Shown: positions 35,481 through 44,301, counted from the stretch's first letter. The stretch: DNA of 49,142 nt from CBDCUE01 sp965222515 (GCA_965222515.1 CBDCUE010000013.1:1-49142), one strand, 5' to 3'. Numbers and translations are program-made. The notes: generated by a model from the letters alone, not told the origin.

Positions 35481-35591
35481 ATGCTCCCTGAAATTAGTGT
35501 TTTTTTGAGCAATCAAAAACTGAATTTACTAAAAAATATTTTTTTCTATGACCAAAGAGTTTACCAAACTAAAAAATTCTGCTGTGTTTGA
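35481..35591 (+). CDS. Small upstream ORF with strong Shine-Dalgarno
   Basis: AAGGAGG at 35464-35470 is the best ribosome binding site in the window and is placed ten bases before an ATG that opens a 36-codon ORF (MLPEISVFLS...FCCV). The ORF runs across the start of the adhesin gene in another frame and stops at 35591, 44 bases into it. The GGAG of the site can pair with CTCC just after the ATG, which could hide it. It may be a leader that couples translation to the adhesin start, which itself lacks a ribosome binding site. The bases 35205-35463 hold no other gene that I can see. Confidence 0.42.
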   Translation: MLPEISVFLSNQKLNLLKNIFFYDQRVYQTKKFCCV

Positions 35592-38500
35592 TGTTGCAGA
35601 TAACAGTTTAGATATATTACAGACATTGTTTCTAGAAAAAGCTGTCAATGATAGTGAAGAAGTTTACAATGAAGATAATAATGTTGTAAAATTATCTGTG
35701 CAAAATAATATACAGACAGATCTATTTAACAAATCAAAATTTTATGATTATGTTGTCAATTTAAAAGAAGGAGAGCATATCTCAGATGTAAATATTTTAA
35801 AGGAATATATGAGTGTTATATCTGGAGAAGATGGTGATATTATAAAAACAGATACAGTTAATTATTTTAATAGAAAGAATCTTATTGAAGAATCTAATCT
35901 AGATTATATTTACAAAGATGCAATGTTTCTTTCTTTTTCTTTTGAAGATAAAAACATTGTTTTAGGTACTTACAAAACACTTATTGATTATTATAATGTT
36001 GTTGAAGCAGGAGGGGTAGAAAATAATATAATAGGTAATAATGTTGTAAATGGTATATTATTTGTTAATAACAGTATAACATTTGATCCTATACAAAATT
36101 TAACAGGGAAATATGGTGAATGGAGGTTTGACGAGTTAACTGGTGAATGGAATTATACTTTAGATAATAATGCTGATGATACTGAAAAATTAATAGAAGG
36201 AGCTAGTGTAGTCGAGAGTTTAGAGATAACTGCAGAAAATAATCTTGTTCATATTATAACTATTAAAATTACAGGAACAGATGATAAATCAGTTATCACA
36301 AGTTCAAATCAAGAAGATATTGTGCTTATAGAAAAAGGAGGAGTAAATAACGATATATCGGGGGATAATTCTGCAAGTGGAGTTTTGTCAATAACTGATA
36401 AAGATAGTGATACAAATTTTAATACCCCAAGTAATTTAACAGGAATTTATGGAGATTGGACATTTGATATTTCAACTGGTGTTTGGACCTATAGTTTAAA
36501 TGATAGTAATTTTGCTACTGAAGAATTAATAGAAGGCCAAGAGGTAACTGATAGTTTGACTATTACATCAAGCGACAATAATAGTAAGACAATTACAGTT
36601 CAGATTACGGGAAAAGATGATCAATCAGTGATAAAAAGTTTAAATAATGAAGATCTTACTTCAATAGAAAAAGGAGGTGAAAGTAATGATATATCAGGAG
36701 ATAGTTCTGCAAATGGTACATTATTTATTGAAAATCCTAAAATTGCATCTGCTTCATTTAATTCTATAAGCGAAAATGATAGAATAGGAATTTATGGAGA
36801 TTGGACATTTGATGCTTCAACAGGTGCTTGGACTTATAGTTTAAATGATAATGATGATGATACACAAGGTTTAGCAGAAGGAGAGAAAGTAACAGAGAGT
36901 TTAACCATAACCACCACTGATGGTACAAGTAAAATAATTGCAGTAGAAATTACAGGAAAAGATGATAAATCTGTAATAACTAGTTCAAATAGTGATGATA
37001 ATATTTTAGTAGAAAAAGGAGGGGTAAATAATGTAACATCAGGAGATAATACTGCAGGTGGTAAATTGTCTATAACAGATGTTGACAGTAATACTTCATT
37101 TAATACTCCGAGTAATTTAACAGGGATCTATGGAGATTGGACATTTGATGTTTCAACTGGAGATTGGTCTTATAGTTTAAATGATAATGATGATGATACA
37201 CAAGCCTTAACAGAGGGGGAGGAGACAACAGAGAGTTTGACTATAACTACTACTGATGGCATAAGTAGAATAATTACAGTAGAGATTACAGGAAAAGATG
37301 ATAAATCTGTAATAACTAGTTCAAATAGTGAGGATAGTATTTTAGTAGAAAAAGGAGGGGTAAATAATGTAACATCAGGAGATAATACTGCAGGTGGTAA
37401 ATTGTCTATAACAGATGTTGACAGTAATATCTCATTTAATACTCCAAGTAATAGTAGTTTAATGGGGGTTTATGGAGATTGGACATTTGATGCTTCAAAT
37501 GGAGATTGGACTTATAGCTTAAATGATAATGATTCTGATACACAAGGTTTAGCAGAAGGAGAGGAAGTAACAGAGAGTTTAACCATAACCACTACTGATG
37601 GCATAAGTAAAGTAATTACAGTAGAGATTACAGGAAAAGATGATAAATCTATAATAACTAGTTCAAATAGTGAGGATAATATTTTAGTAGAAAAAGGAGG
37701 GGTAAATAATGTAACATCAGGAGATAATACTGCAGGTGGTAAATTGTCTATAACAGATCCTGATAGTAATACTTCATTTAATACTCCGAGTAATTTAACA
37801 GGAGTTTATGGAGATTGGACATTTAATTCTTCAAATGGAGATTGGACTTATAGCTTAAATGATAGTGATGCTGATACTCAAGGATTAGCAGAAGGAGAGG
37901 AGGTAACAGAGATTTTGACCATAACCACCAGTGATGGCACAAGTGAAATAATTACAGTAGAGATTACAGGAAAAAATGATCAATCTATAATAACTAGTTC
38001 AAATAGTGAAGATGTCAATTTAGTAGAAAAAGGAGGAGAAAATAATGTAGTATCAGGAGATAATTCTGCAAGTGGTAAGTTATCTATAACAGACACTGAC
38101 AGCAATACCTCGTTTAATACTCCAGATAATTTAACAGGAGTTTATGGAAATTGGACATTTGATTCTTCAAATGGAGATTGGACATATAGTTTAAATGATA
38201 GTAATGCTGATACTCAAGGATTAGCAGAAGGAGAGGAGGTAACAGAGAGTTTGACTATAACCACCACTGATGGCACAAGTAAAATAATTACAGTAGAAAT
38301 TACAGGAAAAGATGATCAATCTGTAATAACTGCCTCAGATAGTGAGGATATTATTTTAGTAGAAAAAGGAGGGGTTGGTAATGGGACAGCAGGAGATAAT
38401 TCTGCAGGTGGTAAATTATCTATAGCAGATGCTGACAGTAATACCTCGTTTAATACTCCAAGTAATTTAACAGGAGTTTATGGAGATTGGACATTTGATA

Positions 38501-39564
38501 CTTCAAATGGAAATTGGACTTATAGTTTAAATGATAGTGATTCTGATACACAAGCTTTAACAGAAGGAGAGCAGGTAACAGAGAGCTTAATTATTACAGC
38601 TAGTGATAATACGACTTATACAATTAGTGTAAATATTACAGGAAAAAATGATAATGCTGTAATTACAGGTGATTTATCAAAAAATATCACAAGTGCTAAT
38701 ACGATTACTTCTGGAATATTAACAATCAGTGATGTTGATGCTGGGGAGAGTGAAGTAAGAGAAAGTGCGGGGATCACCAGTTTGGATGGTATTTATACTA
38801 TTATTAACAATGGGGGTGGAGTTTGGGCCTATTCCAATGAAAATTTAACCTCAGGTTCAGATAGCTTTATAGTAACATCAAAAGACGGCACAACTCAAAC
38901 TATTACAATAAATTTTGTTACTACTCCTGTTATTTTAGATTTAGATAGAGATGGAGAATTAGAATATTCAAATATTAGTGAAAATAATGTTTTATTTGAT
39001 GTGGATAATGATGGTGAGTTAGAAAAAACTGCTTGGGCGAGTGGAGATGATGGGATTTTAGTTTATGATTATGATAAAGATAATATTATTACTAAAATGA
39101 ATGAAATATCATTTGTTGGTTATCAAGAAGGGTCAAAAACAGATTTAGAAGCATTAGCATTTTTTGATAGTAACAGCAATAATTTGCTAGATGAGAATGA
39201 TCAAGAATGGTTGAATTTTAAAGTTTGGCAAGATATAAATCAAGATGGGATGAGCGATAAAGGTGAGGTGTTTTCGTTGGATGAGTTAGGAATTGTTCAA
39301 ATCTCTTTAACTTCTGATAATAATTATCAGCAAATAGGAGATGTTGTAGAATATGGACAATCTAGCTATCAAACAAAAGATGGAGATGATTATAAAGTTG
39401 GTGATGTTGGTTTTTTCTCTCAAGATAAAGAGGTAGAAAATCTTTTTAAAAATTACAATATAGAAAAGCAAGAAAGTACTAATAACGACAATGATTACAA
39501 TCAATATAGTTTTGATGATAATTCTGACTTATTAAATCAATTATTGGTAGTTGATGAGGCTTAA
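35548..39564 (+). CDS. Large VCBS-repeat adhesin, probable type I secretion substrate
   Basis: The 1338-residue acidic protein has no signal peptide. After about 145 residues of unique sequence come eight VCBS repeats of roughly 100-114 residues, each with G(V/I/K)YGxWxF, W(T/N/S)YxLxD and an ITxxITGxDD end. A ninth, degenerate unit (GIYTIINNGGGVWAYS) follows. The C-terminal 200 residues carry calcium-binding loops: DLDRDGELEY, DVDNDGELEK, DYDKDN, DSNSNNLLDEND and DINQDGMSDKGE. This architecture is known from bacterial surface adhesins and RTX-like proteins exported by type I secretion. No HlyB, HlyD or TolC genes are in the window. It is the largest gene here, flanked by uORF and orphan genes. 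Confidence 0.88.
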   Translation: MTKEFTKLKNSAVFDVADNSLDILQTLFLEKAVNDSEEVYNEDNNVVKLSVQNNIQTDLFNKSKFYDYVVNLKEGEHISDVNILKEYMSVISGEDGDIIKTDTVNYFNRKNLIEESNLDYIYKDAMFLSFSFEDKNIVLGTYKTLIDYYNVVEAGGVENNIIGNNVVNGILFVNNSITFDPIQNLTGKYGEWRFDELTGEWNYTLDNNADDTEKLIEGASVVESLEITAENNLVHIITIKITGTDDKSVITSSNQEDIVLIEKGGVNNDISGDNSASGVLSITDKDSDTNFNTPSNLTGIYGDWTFDISTGVWTYSLNDSNFATEELIEGQEVTDSLTITSSDNNSKTITVQITGKDDQSVIKSLNNEDLTSIEKGGESNDISGDSSANGTLFIENPKIASASFNSISENDRIGIYGDWTFDASTGAWTYSLNDNDDDTQGLAEGEKVTESLTITTTDGTSKIIAVEITGKDDKSVITSSNSDDNILVEKGGVNNVTSGDNTAGGKLSITDVDSNTSFNTPSNLTGIYGDWTFDVSTGDWSYSLNDNDDDTQALTEGEETTESLTITTTDGISRIITVEITGKDDKSVITSSNSEDSILVEKGGVNNVTSGDNTAGGKLSITDVDSNISFNTPSNSSLMGVYGDWTFDASNGDWTYSLNDNDSDTQGLAEGEEVTESLTITTTDGISKVITVEITGKDDKSIITSSNSEDNILVEKGGVNNVTSGDNTAGGKLSITDPDSNTSFNTPSNLTGVYGDWTFNSSNGDWTYSLNDSDADTQGLAEGEEVTEILTITTSDGTSEIITVEITGKNDQSIITSSNSEDVNLVEKGGENNVVSGDNSASGKLSITDTDSNTSFNTPDNLTGVYGNWTFDSSNGDWTYSLNDSNADTQGLAEGEEVTESLTITTTDGTSKIITVEITGKDDQSVITASDSEDIILVEKGGVGNGTAGDNSAGGKLSIADADSNTSFNTPSNLTGVYGDWTFDTSNGNWTYSLNDSDSDTQALTEGEQVTESLIITASDNTTYTISVNITGKNDNAVITGDLSKNITSANTITSGILTISDVDAGESEVRESAGITSLDGIYTIINNGGGVWAYSNENLTSGSDSFIVTSKDGTTQTITINFVTTPVILDLDRDGELEYSNISENNVLFDVDNDGELEKTAWASGDDGILVYDYDKDNIITKMNEISFVGYQEGSKTDLEALAFFDSNSNNLLDENDQEWLNFKVWQDINQDGMSDKGEVFSLDELGIVQISLTSDNNYQQIGDVVEYGQSSYQTKDGDDYKVGDVGFFSQDKEVENLFKNYNIEKQESTNNDNDYNQYSFDDNSDLLNQLLVVDEA
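36330..38640 (+). repeat. Tandem VCBS repeats at DNA level
   Basis: Units of about 300-342 bases are repeated head to tail. The central ones are nearly identical: the block beginning GGGGTAAATAATGTAACATC starts at 37021, 37357 and 37699, spaced 336 and 342 bases apart. The outer units are more diverged. Such similarity suggests recent duplication or gene conversion and makes copy-number change by recombination likely. Confidence 0.85.
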
Positions 39565-39801
39565 TCTTTTCTGATGTTACTATTTAATAAAAATAAAAAA
39601 GTAGTTTGTAAAAAAAGTGAGTGATAATGTGTTGCTGATAGACGAGATTTCGTTGTTCGTAGTGTAAAGAGAAAGAATTTTAAAAAAACATTTGCTAATT
39701 TAGATTGTATATTTTATGATTATTGTCTCTGTTAATAGAGTCTTAACTTGAGTGAATAGTCAATTATCAAGTTGAAATATTATTAATTTAAATAAACATT
39801 A

Positions 39802-40980
39802 ATGTTATTAAGAGAAGGAGCTTTAGTAAATACAGGAGAGAAAGAGAGAAAGGAAGAAATGAGAGAGGAAAGATATTGTTATATAAAGAAAATGGAGTTT
39901 AAATGCTTAAATATTTATGTAAGAGAACACTACAATAGAGTTAGAACAAAAGAAAACAAGATGCTATTCATAAAGCAAATGATATTGAGAGAAATAATAG
40001 GAAAAGAATTGAAGAAAAATAATAATTTAGTATTTAATAATCAGTTGTTGGAAAGTCTTTTTTTAGAGGTACGGTTTCAGAACCGTGAGGCACGAATGAA
40101 ACAAGCTGTGCAACCGAATTGGAATAATAAAAATGTAAGAACACTAGTAATGGAAAAAATGTATGAAGATAACATAACGAAATTTAAACAATGTATTGTG
40201 TTACATTCATTATTATATTATAAAAATGAAGGAAAAATAAAGGAAGAGCTTGAAAAGTGTAAAAGACTAATGGATAGGGTGGAGGAAGAGCAAACAGAAG
40301 AAGCAAAAAATCTTTTGTTTTTTAATATTTGTGTGCTAACAAATGAGAGTGAATTCCAAATTATAATAAATGAGAGTGAATTCCAAACTGTCCTAGGCAG
40401 TGCAAATGATTGTTATAATCAAATAGTAAGATTGCAAAAACTTAACCTATTAACGGAAAATGAAATTGATAGAAGAACACAGGAAGACTTTTTTACTGTA
40501 TTATTAAGAGAATTTGATCAGTTTTTTGTTGTTGATCAAGCAGGGCAAAGACACTTCCCTCTTAAATCTTTTAATGATGCAATTACTTGCTTAAGTCAAA
40601 AAATTGCAATGCTAGAGCAAGCAAATGCAGGGCCTAATGAAAGGTCTTGGTGGGAAGTAAGAAAAATATTGAATGGGTTGTTAAATGATTATAAAGATTC
40701 AGAGCTGATAGAAACAGAAAGTGTTAATAATGTACAAGGTCTTTTGGATAGAGTAGGGGATGAATTAAAAGAATTAGAAGAATTCTGTGATGGAGTTCTA
40801 CCTATAGAAGACAAAGAAACCTTTTATAATGGACAAGTTAAACATGGAAAAGGTTTTATTAAAGAGATACTGCAAACAATCAATGCTAATCCAGTAGTGC
40901 CAGTAGTGGGTCGTCATATTACTGTGATAAGTATTGAAGAAACTTCTCTTTCTGAGCAAGCATTCTTTATTAGGGCATAG
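39802..40980 (+). CDS. Unrecognised 392-residue cytoplasmic-type protein
   Basis: I do not recognise this protein. It has no signal peptide or membrane segment and is mostly charged and helical, with coiled-coil-like stretches (EELEKCKRLMDRVEEEQTEE, and LLDRVGDELKELEEF). The ATG at 39859 (residue 20), preceded by AAAGGAAG, is a better start than the one at 39802. NESEFQ occurs twice in tandem near residues 189-198, from a direct repeat in the DNA. A 16-base perfect palindrome (40071-40086) lies inside the frame, near residues 91-95. It stands between the adhesin and a MITE-like element. An effector-like or adhesin-associated role is possible but nothing shows it. Confidence 0.6.
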   Translation: MLLREGALVNTGEKERKEEMREERYCYIKKMEFKCLNIYVREHYNRVRTKENKMLFIKQMILREIIGKELKKNNNLVFNNQLLESLFLEVRFQNREARMKQAVQPNWNNKNVRTLVMEKMYEDNITKFKQCIVLHSLLYYKNEGKIKEELEKCKRLMDRVEEEQTEEAKNLLFFNICVLTNESEFQIIINESEFQTVLGSANDCYNQIVRLQKLNLLTENEIDRRTQEDFFTVLLREFDQFFVVDQAGQRHFPLKSFNDAITCLSQKIAMLEQANAGPNERSWWEVRKILNGLLNDYKDSELIETESVNNVQGLLDRVGDELKELEEFCDGVLPIEDKETFYNGQVKHGKGFIKEILQTINANPVVPVVGRHITVISIEETSLSEQAFFIRA

Positions 40981-41032
40981 AATTTATTCATGTTGTCCCG
41001 TCCTCTTTGCAATAAGATCTCTGCTTTCCATA

Positions 41033-41231
41033 CTGTGTCATAATAGCAAAAAAAAGGATAATTTTTGTCATAATAAAAATTTAGAGCAAATAGAAAATCC
41101 CCCTTCACTTGTGAAGGGGTGGATTTTGAAGGCTTTATCTTTCAAAAGATGCTATGAAGAAACCAGTAATTTGTGGAGATAATTATTGGCTTTTTTTCTA
41201 AAAAAAATCTACTTTTTCTATTGCGACACAG
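41033..41231. mobile_element. MITE-like element with terminal inverted repeats
   Basis: The left end CTGTGTCATAATAGCAAAAA and the inverse of the right end CTGTGTCGCAATAGAAAAAG match at 16 of 20 positions. The 199-base element has no ORF. It contains a strong inner hairpin (41094-41126; CCCTTCAC/GTGAAGGG with flanking AATCC/GGATT). I see no clear target-site duplication. Single ends or shortened copies occur at 7078, 24005, 26301 and 31115. No transposase with such ends is in the window. Confidence 0.5.
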
Positions 41232-41328
41232 CCTGCAGGAGGTAATACTTCGAGGATTCTTTTGTCGCACATCAAGCAACCTGCATCAAACAGCCTTGGC
41301 TCTCTTACATTAAAAAATAAAAAAAAAC

Positions 41329-41357
41329 TTGTAGAGTTGATATTGATACCTTATAAT
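41329..41357 (+). promoter_or_regulatory. Sigma-70 type promoter of the small gene at 41392
   Basis: TTGTAG (41329-41334) and TATAAT (41352-41357) are 17 bases apart. The predicted start lies about 28 bases before the ATG. Between the MITE-like element and this promoter, 41232-41328 shows no gene. Confidence 0.55.
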
Positions 41358-41391
41358 TGTATATTATTAACATTAATTAAAAGAGGGATAT

Positions 41392-41673
41392 ATGAGTGAT
41401 ATAATAAAGAATACAATAAAGGAACAAGAAAGTGGGTTTCAGAATGGAATATGGTCAAATGACAGAAGTAGGAATGAGAAGGTTGATAATAGAATAGCTG
41501 TATTGCAACAATTAAACGGGTTATTTTTTGATGAGATACCAAGTAACTATACTTCGCCATGTCGCTCTCGTCAAGGTTCAAATGATTTTGTTTTTTCTGA
41601 ACAAAGACAAAAATCTCCGTCAACATCATTAATAGGAGGAACCATGAAAGAAGTAACAGCTCTACAAATATAA
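41392..41673 (+). CDS. Small orphan protein, 93 residues
   Basis: I do not recognise it. It begins MSDIIKNTIKEQESGFQNGI, is polar, and has no membrane segment or signal peptide. AGAGGGA lies six bases before the ATG, and a near-consensus promoter lies upstream, which supports it as a real gene. The middle reads IAVLQQLNGLFFDEIPSNY. It is in the accessory stretch between the adhesin region and the rimM end. A nine-G run follows at 41732-41740, outside the gene. Confidence 0.5.
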   Translation: MSDIIKNTIKEQESGFQNGIWSNDRSRNEKVDNRIAVLQQLNGLFFDEIPSNYTSPCRSRQGSNDFVFSEQRQKSPSTSLIGGTMKEVTALQI

Positions 41674-41813
41674 AACTTTTGTCAGGCTATCCTTTGTAAA
41701 TAGGAAACCGTAGAAAAAAGAGGTTTGTTTAGGGGGGGGGCTTCTATGAATAGCCTCTTGATTTTGTTAGGATGAAGTTTAGTATAGATGTTAATAAGAT
41801 AAAGTGATTAATA

Positions 41814-42317
41814 TTAAATAACTTCAGGATAAATGAAATGGATTGTTTTCTTTTTTAAATCTATTTTTGGAAAATTTATGTTGTTGAAGATGAATTGTTC
41901 TTTTTTTTCATCTGCTAAAAAACTTATTTCTAAAATATCGCCAGCATTATTGTTGCTCACAGATGTTATTCCTCCTATTTTTTTATTGTCTTCATCAAAA
42001 ACTTGCAAATTTATTAAATCATCTAAATAAAATTCATTCTCATCTAATTTCTCTAGCTTATTTTTTTTAACAAATATTTCTTGGTTTCTAAAAGAATCAG
42101 CTTCTTCTCTGCTGTTTATATCAGAAATTCTTGCTATAGTATTTTTACTGGAGCCTCTTATAAAAAATTTGATTTCTTTTTTTTCTTCTCCTAAAAAAAA
42201 TATGTTGTTATTTTTTTGATATTTTTTTATATCATCTAAAGAGCTATATAAATAGAGTTTGACCTCTCCTTTTATAGCATGGGGAATTGAGATTTTTGCT
42301 ATTTTTAGAAATGACAT
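41814..42317 (-). CDS. rimM: 16S rRNA processing protein RimM
   Basis: The 167-residue protein helps 30S assembly by binding S19 and the 16S 3' head. The N-terminal barrel starts SFLKIAKISIPHAIKGEVKL (family signature GxxHGxxGEVKV). The C-terminal PRC barrel has EFYLDDLINLQVFDEDNKKI and ends with VDLKKKxIxF-like sequence. It starts 13 bases after rpsP, as in the classical operon, but trmD and rplS are on the opposite strand here. Confidence 0.92.
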   Translation of the reverse strand: MSFLKIAKISIPHAIKGEVKLYLYSSLDDIKKYQKNNNIFFLGEEKKEIKFFIRGSSKNTIARISDINSREEADSFRNQEIFVKKNKLEKLDENEFYLDDLINLQVFDEDNKKIGGITSVSNNNAGDILEISFLADEKKEQFIFNNINFPKIDLKKKTIHFIYPEVI

Positions 42318-42330
42318 AGATTAACTATGT

Positions 42331-42855
42331 TTATTTTTCTTCAGCCTTTGGCTCTGCTTCTGTATTTGCTTTGGCTTCAGCTTCTTCTTTGGCTTTTGCA
42401 TCAGCTTCCGCTTTTGCATCAGCTTTTTCTTTAGCTTTTGCATCAGCTTTTTCTTTAGCTTTTGCATCAGCTTTTTCTTTAGCTTTTGCATCAGCTTCTT
42501 CTTTAGCTTTTGCATCAGCTTCCGCTTTTATTTTATCAGCTTTTACTTTTTTGATGCCCTCTCTTTCTTCAAGAGATTTAGGAAAACTATTTGGTAAATA
42601 TGGTTCAACAACTTTAAAACCATCATCCCATAAAAAAATTGCAACTCTCTCAGAAGGAATCGCCCCAGTATCTAACCAATGCTTTACTCTTTCTTTTTTA
42701 TAAATAAATTTATCTCCTATTTTTGTAAAAGGATCGTAAGTTCCTAGTTTTTCAATAAAATTACTGTCTCTTGGGGATCTAGAATCTGTTGCTACTAATC
42801 TGTAAAAAGGTTTTTTCTTTGCACCACCTCTTGCAAATCTAATTTTTGTTGCCAT
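42331..42855 (-). CDS. rpsP: 30S ribosomal protein S16 with long charged tail
   Basis: The first 85 residues are a standard S16: MATKIRFARGGAKKKPFYRL, LGTYDPF, and RVKHWLDTGAIPSERVA. S16 is needed for 30S assembly. From about residue 110 to the end (174) there is a tail of DAKAKE(E/K)A repeats, encoded by 24-base tandem repeats, so the protein is twice the usual length. Tails of this type occur in alphaproteobacterial S16 but vary in length. It is divergent from gltX, 81 bases apart. Confidence 0.95.
   Translation of the reverse strand: MATKIRFARGGAKKKPFYRLVATDSRSPRDSNFIEKLGTYDPFTKIGDKFIYKKERVKHWLDTGAIPSERVAIFLWDDGFKVVEPYLPNSFPKSLEEREGIKKVKADKIKAEADAKAKEEADAKAKEKADAKAKEKADAKAKEKADAKAEADAKAKEEAEAKANTEAEPKAEEK
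42421..42516 (-). repeat. 24-base tandem repeat in rpsP
   Basis: Three identical copies of a 24-base unit (42421-42444, 42445-42468, 42469-42492) are followed by a one-base variant (42493-42516), with looser copies on both sides. Each unit encodes DAKAKEKA. Being in frame, copy changes would only alter tail length. Confidence 0.9.
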
Positions 42856-42936
42856 ATTTAATTTTAATTATTATTATATTCAATTGATTAACGAAGGACA
42901 ATTATAAAATTAAAAACAAACATTGCAAGTAAAAAA

Positions 42937-44301
42937 ATGACCAACACAATAATCACCAGATTTGCACCATCTCCCACGGGATTGTTGCACATTGGAGGGG
43001 CAAGAACAGCTCTTTTTAATTATCTCTTTGCAAAGCATCATCAAGGGAAATTTTTGTTAAGAGTGGAGGATACTGACAAAAAAAGATCAACAGAAGAAGC
43101 AAAGCAAGAAATTATTGCAAGCTTGAGTTGGCTAGGTTTGAATTATGATGATAAAATTTTCTATCAATCACAAAGAGAAGAAAGGCATAAAGAAGTGGCA
43201 ATGCAATTATTGGAGCAGGGTAAAGCCTATAAATGCTTTGCTAGTAAGAAAGAATTGCAAGAAATGAGAGAAAAGGCGGAGAAAGAAAAGAGTATTTTGA
43301 AGTATGATAGAAGATGGAGATATAAAATAGAACATCCTGCTAATCAAGATTTTGTGGTAAGAATAAAGGCTCCTCTTGATGGAGAAATAATTCTGCAAGA
43401 TGAAGTGCAGGGAAAGGTTGTGGTAAAAAATCAAGAACAAGAAGATTTTGTTATTTTGAGAGCAGATGGGACTCCAACCTATATGCTTGCTGTTGTGGTG
43501 GATGATTATGATATGAAAGTGAGTCATATTATTAGAGGAGATGATCATTTGACTAATAGTTTTAAGCAAATCTTAATTTATCAGGCTTTAAATTGGCAAA
43601 TTCCAGTTTTTGCTCATATTCCTTTAATTTATGGAACAGATGGTAAAAAAATGTCTAAAAGATATGGAGCAACATCAGTAAGTGATTATAAGAAATTAGG
43701 TTATTTGCCAGAAACTCTTAGAAATTATTTGTTGAGATTAGGTTTTTCTCATGGAGATGATGAGATTATTTCTGATCAGCAAGCAATAAAATGGTTTAGT
43801 TTAGAGAGTGTTGGTAAATCTCCTGCTAGATTTGATTTTAAAAAATTAGATAATCTTAATAATCATTATATAAAAAATCTGCCTGATAATGTTATTACAA
43901 AAATAATTTTAGAAAAATTAGATTGTGATTCTGTTATTTTACAAAAATTAGTTTCTGAATTAAAAATGAGAGCAAAGAATCTTAATGAATTAAGAGACTC
44001 TGCTTTGTTTTTAGAAAAAAATTTTGATATAAAAAACAATTTAACAGAAAAAGCAAAGAAAATTTTGAATTTGTTAAGTGGTAAACAAGAAATAATTATT
44101 GATTTTGTTCAAAATATCGATGAATTTAATCATCATAATATTTATGAAAAAAGCAAAATATTTGTAGAAGAGCAAGATATAAAATTAAAAGACTTAGCAG
44201 GTTTTTTTAGGGCAAAAATCACGGGTTCGCATATTTCTCCTAGTGTTTTTGAAATAATGGAAGTTTTTGGTAAACAAAAAATAGTTGAATTATTGAAATG
44301 A
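42937..44301 (+). CDS. gltX: Glutamyl-tRNA synthetase
   Basis: The 454-residue class I synthetase has RFAPSPTGLLHIGGARTAL with HIGG at 18-21, and KKMSKRYGA near residue 240 as the KMSKS motif. A helical anticodon-binding domain fills the C-terminal third. Many alphaproteobacteria have two gltX copies, one serving tRNA-Gln through amidation; which one this is cannot be read here. Its stop overlaps the trmD ATG by four bases, which is an unusual pairing. Confidence 0.95.
   Translation: MTNTIITRFAPSPTGLLHIGGARTALFNYLFAKHHQGKFLLRVEDTDKKRSTEEAKQEIIASLSWLGLNYDDKIFYQSQREERHKEVAMQLLEQGKAYKCFASKKELQEMREKAEKEKSILKYDRRWRYKIEHPANQDFVVRIKAPLDGEIILQDEVQGKVVVKNQEQEDFVILRADGTPTYMLAVVVDDYDMKVSHIIRGDDHLTNSFKQILIYQALNWQIPVFAHIPLIYGTDGKKMSKRYGATSVSDYKKLGYLPETLRNYLLRLGFSHGDDEIISDQQAIKWFSLESVGKSPARFDFKKLDNLNNHYIKNLPDNVITKIILEKLDCDSVILQKLVSELKMRAKNLNELRDSALFLEKNFDIKNNLTEKAKKILNLLSGKQEIIIDFVQNIDEFNHHNIYEKSKIFVEEQDIKLKDLAGFFRAKITGSHISPSVFEIMEVFGKQKIVELLK

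Noticed and set aside
36330..38640. Long direct repeats as a possible transposon or array
   Set aside because: They are in-frame VCBS domains of one large coding sequence.
40914..41182. Two overlapping ORFs on opposite strands at the end of the 392-residue gene
   Set aside because: Both run across the gene end and the MITE-like element, have no start signals and resemble no protein.
41351..41629. Minus-strand ORF of 92 codons
   Set aside because: It lies opposite the small gene at 41392, which has the promoter and ribosome binding site on the plus strand.
42321..42515. Minus-strand ORF of MQKLKKKL repeats
   Set aside because: It is an alternative frame of the rpsP tail repeats.
42421..42516. 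Regular short repeats that might suggest a CRISPR array
   Set aside because: The units are directly adjacent without spacers and lie in the rpsP reading frame, encoding a Lys/Ala/Glu tail.
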